DNA from: an uncultured Pelagibacteraceae bacterium
GTDB taxonomy: Bacteria; Pseudomonadota; Alphaproteobacteria; Pelagibacterales; Pelagibacteraceae
NCBI GenBank assembly: GCA_902634305.1
Contig: CACPJJ010000004.1
Span: 1-64,000, forward strand
DNA: 64,000 nt
Direction of reading: 5' to 3'
Part shown: piece after piece, positions 47,201 to 53,762 of the stretch
Position numbering within the stretch: position 1 is the first letter of the stretch
Layout: each line of letters opens with the position of its first letter
Made by a program: the position numbers and the translations under genes
Notes under the pieces: generated by a model
The model's database searches: none
What the model was told of the DNA's origin: nothing
What the model saw: the letters and a program-made list of their open reading frames with translations, nothing else

Positions 47201-47592
47201 AACAATTAATAGGATGTAAATTTACTGATTATGATCAATCAGAGAGAAAATTAACTATTGATGATATTTTGATTGTCAGCCCTTATAACGCTCAAGTAAA
47301 TTTTTTGGCAGCAAGATTAGATAAAGGGGCTCGTGTCGGCACCATTGATCGTTTTCAAGGACAGGAGGCACCTGTTTCAATTATAAGCATGACAAGTTCA
47401 TCAGTTGAAGACTTGCCAAGAAACAAGGCGTTCTTCTTTAATAGGAATAGATTAAATGTCGCAATCTCAAGAGCTCAATGTTCATCAGTAATTTTGTTTA
47501 ATCCAAAATTGTTAAAAACAGCACCTAAAGACTATGAAGAATTCAAATTAATTAATAATTTTCAAAAATTACTCAAATACAAAGTTAATTAG
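44233..47592 (+). CDS. TM0106-type RecB nuclease/RNase H-like/SF1 helicase fusion
   Basis: A 1119-residue three-part protein starting at GTG (44233). The N-terminal RecB-like nuclease has Asp130/Lys132 in EITDTKHS, HIYQQGIYSNLL and a cysteine cluster in KCSYCNFCDWSDHC. The middle RNase H-like domain has LFFDIEGVQDY (Asp319, Glu321) and HFAPYE. The C-terminal superfamily 1 helicase has Walker A GPPGSGKTTR (about 738), IDEASQ (853-858), VGDQQQLGQP, GTIDRFQGQEAP and NRLNVAISRAQ. This layout is the TM0106-type family. As the last gene of the operon it would unwind and cut DNA. Start support is the lack of better codons. Confidence 0.88.
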   Translation: MKNFYTASYLIKYIKCNHIISNDFNEKNFNLKRNTRTVADELRLEKGLLHEAWYFSELKKKYSKVKDIKKLKGLSKEEKIKETIKALKEGYELVYGGWLKSGNWSGELDFLEINKKVKSDLGSWSYEITDTKHSSKVKGDHIYQQGIYSNLLKEVQGILPEKFYILLKDKSKHAIKIKEVYDTFLFHKNSYEKFLSNGISKTKPEKCSYCNFCDWSDHCNKEWKDKRHPNQVLGNNRKNCQKFSQAGIKTYDEIAKLDYKTKIEGLREETKIERIEQAKLQIEAEKKGTPIFKIKEENLLLNKGFNLLPQPSACDLFFDIEGVQDYVFPGKLEYLFGIYYEEDGKKIFKPFWAHNKKEEKKSVIEFFDFTKKHFKKFPDAKIFHFAPYEITSLERMTSMFKVHGVDYDHYLNLGKFVDLFKIIKQAIYVSQSSYSLKDIEKYYDFKRSGDIQKGDVSEEFYIKWMETKEQNLLDQIAEYNKQDCLSTFKLRKWLLKIKPEQTRWFVPEKEQMDLRPYEEVLLEYQAKFSNYKGKKSNLINILSDIIGFYNREQKPQWREFFDRKDLSDDELIEDRECIGNMKLSSYFQDKRSLVYKYIFPDQEYKLKKGRSVIIANNSDLDRADYAGKIQELDQIKRTVLLRKGISKEEKRLPKILSIGEKVMEQARFENLNKNIYRFCDNVLENKKGHDALKSFLNRDFPSIKGIKPGEKIIKSENFDIEIPEIISRLQNSYIFLQGPPGSGKTTRSSNVIIELLKKNKKIAITANSHKVIHNLLEKIENLADKQKFIFKGLKMGNPDNEDTFYDGTFIKTDKNEKHYIDGLKDGKILLYAGTKYHLSNWYYQNKLDYLFIDEASQIAVADLISLGGIAKNIILVGDQQQLGQPTQGSHPGESKKSVLDYLLENKDTISSEKGIFLNRTFRLHPNINTFTSENFYENRLLTDPDNINRKIDYSPDCMIKSEGIHTILMDHSDRSQTSIEEYEVIKKLMKQLIGCKFTDYDQSERKLTIDDILIVSPYNAQVNFLAARLDKGARVGTIDRFQGQEAPVSIISMTSSSVEDLPRNKAFFFNRNRLNVAISRAQCSSVILFNPKLLKTAPKDYEEFKLINNFQKLLKYKVN

Positions 47593-47654
47593 TTTCTTGT
47601 GGATAGATAATATTTTATTCTTGAATCCAGTAATACAAAATTTATAAGAGAGAT

Positions 47655-47975
47655 ATGGCAACAATAAAATCTACAGACGAAAACTTCGATAACCTTTTAA
47701 AAGAAAATAAAATTCTGATTTGCGATTTTTGGGCAACTTGGTGTAATCCGTGTTTACAAATTGCTCCTCACCTGGAATCTCTTTCTGAAGAACTTAAAGA
47801 CAAATGCGTTATCACCAAACATAACATCGATGAGGAACCAAATTATCCTGTTAAATTTGGTGTGCGCGGAATTCCCACGATGCTTTTATTTAAGGATGGT
47901 GAACTTAAAAGTACCAAAGTTGGAGCAACAACAAAATCAAATATAAAATCTTGGATTGAAGAAAACTTAGTTTAA
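47655..47975 (+). CDS. trxA: Thioredoxin with WCNPC active site
   Basis: A 106-residue thioredoxin fold: VDFWA-type strand ICDFWATW, active site CNPC at 30-33, the cis-proline block RGIPTMLLF and GATTKSNIKSWIEE. The usual sequence is CGPC; here Gly is Asn, which may shift redox potential. It marks the return to core genes after the accessory operon. It overlaps the convergent folC by nine bases. An RBS AGAGAG precedes ATG. Confidence 0.93.
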   Translation: MATIKSTDENFDNLLKENKILICDFWATWCNPCLQIAPHLESLSEELKDKCVITKHNIDEEPNYPVKFGVRGIPTMLLFKDGELKSTKVGATTKSNIKSWIEENLV

Positions 47976-49229
47976 ATTTAATACTTCCCCAACAAGATAA
48001 AGAGAACCTATACAAAGACCAATTGAGTTTTGAAATTTTGATATAGACTTAATACTTTCTTCAATACTTTCAGATAAATTAATTTTTATATTAATTCCAT
48101 TTAATTTTTCTTTAAATTCTTCCTTAGTTATTGATTTTTGGTTTGGAATCTCAATTAAAGTTATTGATTTAACTATATTTTCAAAGGATTTAATAAATTC
48201 TCTATGAGATTTATCTTGTAACATCCCACAAATTAAGTGCACATCTTGATTTTGTGTTTTAATCCAACTAGCTATTGATAGACTAGCTCCAACGTTGTGA
48301 CCCCCATCAATTATTAATCTATTTTTTCCTATAAGATCTTTTAATTTTCCCGAATTTACTTCCTCAAGACGCCCTTTAAGTTCAATTTTGGTAACACCTT
48401 TTTTTATATGATCATCTTTAACATTAAATATTTTTCTGGCCGCCGCAATAGAGGTACTTACATTTCCTAATTGGTGTTCCCCCAAAAGATTAAATTCAGG
48501 AAGTAAAATTTCTCCCAATCCATCTTGATAATGAATAAAACTATTTTCAGATTTAGATATATTAAAATCTTTTCCAAAAAAATATTTATTAGATGAATTA
48601 TTAATTAAAGCTTTTTCTATTTTATTTCTAATTTCTTGGTTTTCCTGCTTATTAATAAATATATTCGAATTTAATAATTTGGCAGTTTTTTCGTGAATAA
48701 CACCGTCTATTGTTTTATCCTTGAGCCATTGGAGATGATCGATACCTATAAATCCTAAAAGTGTGCATAAATTTGATTTAAAACAATTCACACTGTCATA
48801 TTTTTGGAATAATCCGTGCTCTAATATCGAAATTGAATCTTTATACTGTTCTGCATATTTTATAAAAGCACATGTTAGTATTTCAAACAAACTGGCCTTG
48901 TCATCTCCCAAGACTTTTTCAACATCATTAAGTAATTCGATAAGGTTTTCTTCACTTATTTCTTGATCATTAAATACAAAGCGTTCCACATAAGATTGTA
49001 GATGAGGAGAAGTATACATATTACACTTATATCCAGCTTGATTTAAAATAGATTTTAAGCTGTAGCACATCGAAGCTTTGGAATTTGTACCAGCTACAGT
49101 AACTACATTTTTAAGTTTATCTTGTGGATTGCCTAATTTTTTAAGTAAGTTATAGGTCCTGTCTAAGGAAAGATCTATTTTACGTTTATGATGCTTCTCT
49201 AGTTTCTTTATTAAGTTTTGTAGTTTCAT
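47967..49229 (-). CDS. folC: Folylpolyglutamate/dihydrofolate synthase
   Basis: A 420-residue Mur-ligase-like ATPase that adds glutamate to (dihydro)folate. It begins with the family's RxxxLLxxLGNPQ region, then P-loop VAGTNSKAS (the usual GTNGKGS box is altered: Gly-Lys-Gly to Ser-Lys-Ala), YTSPHLQSYVERF, and the C-terminal IDGGHNVGAS. The order accD-folC on this strand is typical. It overlaps accD by 44 bases. Confidence 0.9.
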   Translation of the reverse strand: MKLQNLIKKLEKHHKRKIDLSLDRTYNLLKKLGNPQDKLKNVVTVAGTNSKASMCYSLKSILNQAGYKCNMYTSPHLQSYVERFVFNDQEISEENLIELLNDVEKVLGDDKASLFEILTCAFIKYAEQYKDSISILEHGLFQKYDSVNCFKSNLCTLLGFIGIDHLQWLKDKTIDGVIHEKTAKLLNSNIFINKQENQEIRNKIEKALINNSSNKYFFGKDFNISKSENSFIHYQDGLGEILLPEFNLLGEHQLGNVSTSIAAARKIFNVKDDHIKKGVTKIELKGRLEEVNSGKLKDLIGKNRLIIDGGHNVGASLSIASWIKTQNQDVHLICGMLQDKSHREFIKSFENIVKSITLIEIPNQKSITKEEFKEKLNGINIKINLSESIEESIKSISKFQNSIGLCIGSLYLVGEVLNLN

Positions 49230-50160
49230 TAATATTATCTATATTTTCTTCACCTATAATAGAAGATTGATCTTTTTTTAAGATAATATTTAAAAATTTT
49301 ATTAAAAAATCTTTTGTATCTTTTCTTTTTTCAATCATATGATCACCATGTCCGTGAGACATAGCCCAACTTCCTTCTAAAAAATCTTCAGGTGGTTCAG
49401 TATTGCTAGCATTGGCAGCAACACGAGGTCCAGCGAACATCCACTTAGTTTTTTTGCCTTCAAAAAATAAAAAATCACCGGTAGCGGCGTAGGAGGCTGA
49501 AATTCCACCCGCCACGACGGCATCAGCAATAACAATTACTGGTATTCCTTTTTTTTTAACTTCAGACAATCCCAAAACTGTCCTTGGCATTTGCATAAGA
49601 CTTACAGCGGAAGGTAATTGCATACGCATGCCGCCTCCTTGGGCAAATATTATTAATGGTGATTCTGTTTCAAGACTTTTTTGACACGCATATAAAATAC
49701 TTTCACCTTCGTCTGGTCCGATGCTAGAACCAAAATATCTCCAATCTGATGCAGCTACAACTGCATTTATATTTTCAGTTAATTTTCCATAAGCTACAGA
49801 TATTGCAGAATTTAAACCTGTTCTTTTTCTAGTTTTTGCTAATTTATCTTTATACTTACCTGAAGCATCTTCCCAAGTAAAAAAACTAGGGTCATTAGCT
49901 GTTGGTGTATCTAAAATTTCATAATTATTTTTTCCAAACATATAAGAAAATCTTTCAGATGGAGGTAAGGGAAAAGTAGTAAAGCAATTAGTGCATTGAT
50001 AATAATTTTTTTGTAGATCCTCTTTTAAGATTGGCCCAGAATTGCAACAATTTTTTGCTTGCCACTTAGAATTTTCAATCTCTTCTTTTGAAGGAAACTT
50101 TTTTTTAAAATTTCTTTTTATTTTATCACCTAAAGTTTTTATGCGAGTCAGCCAATTCAT
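49186..50160 (-). CDS. accD: Acetyl-CoA carboxylase carboxyltransferase subunit beta (divergent)
   Basis: A 324-residue crotonase-fold carboxyltransferase. The order trpA-accD-folC and the core motifs AQGGGMRMQ, MQMPRTVLGLSEVKKKGIP, AGGISASYA and FAGPRV identify it. Several motifs deviate: the zinc ribbon has NCCNSG with YQCTNC instead of CxxC/CxxC, the GGSMG box is SSIG, and the C-terminal EKLPEGFQ is EPPEDFLEG. It pairs with AccA, encoded elsewhere, to make malonyl-CoA. The start overlaps the trpA stop by four bases. Confidence 0.82.
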   Translation of the reverse strand: MNWLTRIKTLGDKIKRNFKKKFPSKEEIENSKWQAKNCCNSGPILKEDLQKNYYQCTNCFTTFPLPPSERFSYMFGKNNYEILDTPTANDPSFFTWEDASGKYKDKLAKTRKRTGLNSAISVAYGKLTENINAVVAASDWRYFGSSIGPDEGESILYACQKSLETESPLIIFAQGGGMRMQLPSAVSLMQMPRTVLGLSEVKKKGIPVIVIADAVVAGGISASYAATGDFLFFEGKKTKWMFAGPRVAANASNTEPPEDFLEGSWAMSHGHGDHMIEKRKDTKDFLIKFLNIILKKDQSSIIGEENIDNINETTKLNKETREAS

Positions 50161-50972
50161 CTTTGTTTGTTTAATCCCTTTTTTAAATTCTTTAAATAAG
50201 AACCAATTTTTTTGGTCAAATTGTGATTTTTACTATTTTTTCCAACTATATCAACTATACCAGAGCCAACTATTGTTGCATCAGCTATTTTAATCACTTT
50301 AGATACATCTGATTTTGTACGAATTCCAAATCCAACTCCAATAGGTATTTTTGAGTTTTTTCTAATTAGTTTACTTATTTTTTTTACATTTCCCAAGTTT
50401 ACTTGTTTTGAACCAGTCAGGCCCGCATATGAGACAACATAAATCCAAGAACTACATTTTTTTAAAGTTTCTTTAATAAATGCTTCATCATTAGTTGGGG
50501 CTACTAATTTAACATAAGCAACATTAATTTTTTTAAGTTCTTTTGAAAGTTCTTTATCTTCAGGAGAATTATTATTGCTATCAACTATAATTAGCCCATC
50601 TACATTTGAAGTTTTACATTTTTTTGCAAATTTTTTAATTGAGTATCTGTAGACTGGATTCATATAAGTCATGATTAAAAAAGGGACATTATTTTTAATT
50701 TCAGATTTTACTTCTTTTATAAGTTTGAAAATTTTTTCAGTATTTGCCCCAGCTTTTATAGCGCGCATATTTGCATCCATAATTGTAGCTGAATCAGATG
50801 TACTTGTATTAAATGGAATGCCTACCTCAACGGCCCCACAATGCTTTGACATTTCGATTAATATTTTCTTTGAAGTTTTGTAATTAGGGTCCATTCCTGT
50901 TGCAAAACCTATTAAAGACCCTCTTTTTTCTTGTTTTGCTTTTGCAAACATTTCTTGAAAATTTTTATTCAT
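50157..50972 (-). CDS. trpA: Tryptophan synthase alpha chain (divergent)
   Basis: A 271-residue TIM barrel that cleaves indole-glycerol phosphate. Catalytic residues are retained at standard numbers, Glu49 in AVEVGIPF and Asp60, as are YVVSYAGLTG and the phosphate-binding GVGFGI and VGSGIV. Loop 2, usually FSDPLADGPTI, reads FNTSTSDSATI, a marked change in the region contacting the beta chain. It overlaps trpB by eight bases. Tryptophan synthesis is the likely role, but the altered interface should be noted. Confidence 0.85.
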   Translation of the reverse strand: MNKNFQEMFAKAKQEKRGSLIGFATGMDPNYKTSKKILIEMSKHCGAVEVGIPFNTSTSDSATIMDANMRAIKAGANTEKIFKLIKEVKSEIKNNVPFLIMTYMNPVYRYSIKKFAKKCKTSNVDGLIIVDSNNNSPEDKELSKELKKINVAYVKLVAPTNDEAFIKETLKKCSSWIYVVSYAGLTGSKQVNLGNVKKISKLIRKNSKIPIGVGFGIRTKSDVSKVIKIADATIVGSGIVDIVGKNSKNHNLTKKIGSYLKNLKKGLNKQR

Positions 50973-52209
50973 TTTCCCTTTTAAATTTTATCATTCTAGC
51001 AACGTTACTTTCTCCTGATCCACATAAATGAATTAAATGATTTTCTCTCGGATTCTTTCTTTTCTTTATTTCTTTTATTGCTGCATTAATTACGTAGCAG
51101 GCTTCAATTGCTGGGACTATTCCTAATTTTTCACAACACATTAAAAATGTTTTTTTTGCTTCCATATCTGTAGTTGAACGAAACTTAATCTTTCCTATAT
51201 CGTGCAAGTATGCAACTTCGGGGCCAACAGCTGCAAAATCAAGTCCTGATGCCTCGGTTAGCGATTCTGCAATTTGTGCAGATTTCATTACAACTTTTGA
51301 TTTGAATCCTAATAGTATACCCATTTTACTACCACCAAGTATCGTTGCACCATGTCTTCCAGTAGGAATTCCTTCACCAGCACTTTCTACTGCAAAAATT
51401 TCTGTTTTATCTTTTAACAAAGGATAAGCCATAGACATTAAGTTAGAACCACCTCCGCATACGCAAAAGAGAGTGGACGGAACTTTACCAGTTATCTGTT
51501 TAAACTGTTGTTTTGCAATTCTTCCGATAACACTTGCCCAAGTTCTAACCATTCTAGGATAAGGAGATGGACCCGCTACGGATCCCACAACATACATAGC
51601 ATCTGGATTACTTTGCCAACTGCGAAGTGCACTTGCCATTGCGGGCAATAAGCTTTTAGTAGAGTCATGAACTACTACAATTTTTGCACCATATAGTTCG
51701 CTGATATCTTTATTTAAACTAACCTTCTCAGCGTCCACCGCGCCGATGTGAACTTCACAATCCATTTTTAACATAGCGCATGCAGCCGCCACAGATCTTG
51801 AATGCATTGAAGCTCCAGTTTCACAAATAATTTTTTTCGCTTTAAAAATATGCTTTGCCATATAGCATGAGGAAAAACTATTTACGGGTTTATGACTAGA
51901 GTCGTGGTGAAGATCAGTTCTTTTAAGATAAATTTTTCCAACTTTCCTTGCTCCTCCTATAAGGTTTTCTAGTTCAGTGCTACGAAGAATAGGGGTGTTA
52001 ACTCCAATAAAAGTTAGAAGTTTTTCTTCCAATCCCTTCATAAATTTTTTGTCTTTAATTGCTTTTTCAAAACATTTTTCTACTTTTTGTAGATTAGGAA
52101 TTAAAAGTGGCGATATATACTGACCCCCATAAGATTCCTTTGTCTTAGGGTTAATCCAATAACCATTTTTGTTAGGAGGGTTTATTTCTTTAAAGGGAGG
52201 TATTTTCAT
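50965..52209 (-). CDS. trpB: Tryptophan synthase beta chain (divergent)
   Basis: A 414-residue PLP enzyme of fold type II. The Schiff-base lysine is Lys107 in DSSHKPVN, the catalytic Glu is Glu130 in CETGASMHSRS, the phosphate cup is CGGGSN, and GLDFAAVGPEVAYL is typical. The substrate-carboxylate motif normally GAGQHG is GASMHS, the usual HKTN is HKPVN, and the PLP ring residue Ser of LSGRGDKD is Cys (LCGSGES). The partner TrpA is altered too. It overlaps trpF by 20 bases. Orthology by position is clear, exact activity is less certain. Confidence 0.83.
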   Translation of the reverse strand: MKIPPFKEINPPNKNGYWINPKTKESYGGQYISPLLIPNLQKVEKCFEKAIKDKKFMKGLEEKLLTFIGVNTPILRSTELENLIGGARKVGKIYLKRTDLHHDSSHKPVNSFSSCYMAKHIFKAKKIICETGASMHSRSVAAACAMLKMDCEVHIGAVDAEKVSLNKDISELYGAKIVVVHDSTKSLLPAMASALRSWQSNPDAMYVVGSVAGPSPYPRMVRTWASVIGRIAKQQFKQITGKVPSTLFCVCGGGSNLMSMAYPLLKDKTEIFAVESAGEGIPTGRHGATILGGSKMGILLGFKSKVVMKSAQIAESLTEASGLDFAAVGPEVAYLHDIGKIKFRSTTDMEAKKTFLMCCEKLGIVPAIEACYVINAAIKEIKKRKNPRENHLIHLCGSGESNVARMIKFKRENE

Positions 52210-52813
52210 TTATCTGTTTTACTTTTTCCATGAATTTTTTTATTTTTTTATGATCTTTTATACCTAATTTAGCCTCAAGTTTAGAGGATAAATCACAAAA
52301 CTTAACGCCTAATTTTGCAATATTGTCTATAGTGCTTTCTGAAATTGATCCTGCAAGAGCAAAATTTTCTTCTTTAGGAAGTTTATGAATTAAATCAGTA
52401 GGAAATTCAATTGAACCTTCCATGCTAGGTGTATCATGTAATATATAATCTGCATTACTGTATTTTTTATACAACCCAATATCTGCCTCATCTTTGACTT
52501 GGATTGTTTTTATTACTTTTAATTTAGATCGTTGTTTTATTTCTTTAATTCTTTCATTTGTTTCAGAACCATGCAATTGTATACACTGTATATTTTTCAA
52601 AATAATTTGATCAATAATATCATTACTTGCATTAACAGTTACAGCTGTAAATAAAGAATTTTTTCTATTATAATTTTTTAGTACATCCAAATCAGAAATT
52701 CTAATATTTCTTGGAGATTTTTCATAGAAAATAAATCCAAGAAAATTTACTTTTAAATCTAAACATACTTGGACATCTCTAGATGGATTAAGACCACAGC
52801 ATTTAATAATCAT
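52190..52813 (-). CDS. trpF: Phosphoribosylanthranilate isomerase (divergent)
   Basis: A 207-residue TIM barrel that isomerises phosphoribosylanthranilate. The KCCGLNPSRDV start has the catalytic Cys position, CIQLHGSE is conserved, the catalytic Asp lies in YILHDTPSMEG, and ALAGSIS and CDLSSKLEAKLGIKD are recognisable. Usual forms are DVSSGVExxPGxKD and a GGTG stretch after Asp, which is absent here. It begins the trpF-trpB-trpA-accD-folC run and follows pyrF by four bases. Confidence 0.83.
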   Translation of the reverse strand: MIIKCCGLNPSRDVQVCLDLKVNFLGFIFYEKSPRNIRISDLDVLKNYNRKNSLFTAVTVNASNDIIDQIILKNIQCIQLHGSETNERIKEIKQRSKLKVIKTIQVKDEADIGLYKKYSNADYILHDTPSMEGSIEFPTDLIHKLPKEENFALAGSISESTIDNIAKLGVKFCDLSSKLEAKLGIKDHKKIKKFMEKVKQINENTSL

Positions 52814-52817
52814 TATT

Positions 52818-53477
52818 TTAATTTAAATACTGAATTAATTTTTTCAAATTATTTTTAATATTACCTTTTGTAATAATACGACCACAGACTAACCAATCAG
52901 ATTTAATTTTGCTTGGGTGCATTGTTCTTTTTTGGTCTTGTTTATTTTCGTTAAATCTAACTCCAGGTGTAATAATTTCTTTTTTAAAAAATTTTCTAAC
53001 ATACTTTACTTCATTAGGACTACATACTATGGCATCCAATTTTGCTTTTTGCGCTAATTTGCTTTGATGGATTATTAAATTTTTAACAGATTTGTTGTAT
53101 CCAATTTCTTTTAGGTTTTTATTATCCAAAGAAGTTAAAGTACTAACACCAACAATTTTTATTTTGCCAGAAATTTTTTTAACTGCTTTTAAAGCTTCAA
53201 GACCAGAACTAATATGTATAGTTAAATAATTAATATTTAAATCTTTTAAAGCTTTAACAGTAGATGCACACGTATTTGGAATATCATTAAGTTTTAGATC
53301 AGCAAATATTATTTTATTTTTTATTTTAGATACAAAAAATCTTCCATTTTTAGAATTTAAAAATTCTAATCCAAATTTATAGCCAATTTTTATTTTTTTT
53401 GTTTTTGTTAGATTGATTATTTTTTTTGCTGCTTTAATTTTGTTTGTATCTAAAGCCACAAAAATTTTATTTTTCAT
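52818..53477 (-). CDS. pyrF: Orotidine-5'-phosphate decarboxylase
   Basis: A 219-residue TIM barrel for the last step of UMP synthesis. The catalytic Asp-Lys-Asp array is in FADLKLNDIPNT, followed by HISSGLEALKA, TPGVRFNENKQDQKR and CGRIITKG. It lies between ihfB (overlapping by 11 bases) and trpF, an arrangement common in alphaproteobacteria. Confidence 0.93.
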   Translation of the reverse strand: MKNKIFVALDTNKIKAAKKIINLTKTKKIKIGYKFGLEFLNSKNGRFFVSKIKNKIIFADLKLNDIPNTCASTVKALKDLNINYLTIHISSGLEALKAVKKISGKIKIVGVSTLTSLDNKNLKEIGYNKSVKNLIIHQSKLAQKAKLDAIVCSPNEVKYVRKFFKKEIITPGVRFNENKQDQKRTMHPSKIKSDWLVCGRIITKGNIKNNLKKLIQYLN

Positions 53478-53754
53478 TTAATTTTTTTGTCCATTCTTGT
53501 GAACTTCTATACAATATAGTTCTTTTTTCAGGAGTGCTAACCTTTTCGTTAGTTCTTGGATTGCGTGAAAATCTAGCTTTTTGTAACCTAGGTCTTAAAG
53601 AGAATGCGCCACGGAATTCAACAGATTCATTTCTTTTTAGAGAACCTCCAATTTCAAATAACAATATATCCACCAGACGTGTTAAATCAGAGCGTATAAA
53701 ACCAGGATATGCGTCTGCTAATTGTTTGATTAAGTCTGATTTTACAACTGACAA
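53467..53754 (-). CDS. ihfB: Integration host factor subunit beta
   Basis: A 95-residue HU/IHF-family DNA-bending protein: MSVVKSDLIKQLADAYPG start, RGAFSLRPR with RNPRTNEKVSTP, including the DNA-intercalating Pro of the beta arm. The neighbouring rpsA-ihfB order is the usual one. It works as heterodimer with IhfA (elsewhere) in recombination, replication and transcription. It overlaps pyrF by 11 bases. Confidence 0.93.
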   Translation of the reverse strand: MSVVKSDLIKQLADAYPGFIRSDLTRLVDILLFEIGGSLKRNESVEFRGAFSLRPRLQKARFSRNPRTNEKVSTPEKRTILYRSSQEWTKKLNEK

Positions 53755-53762
53755 TATTTTAT

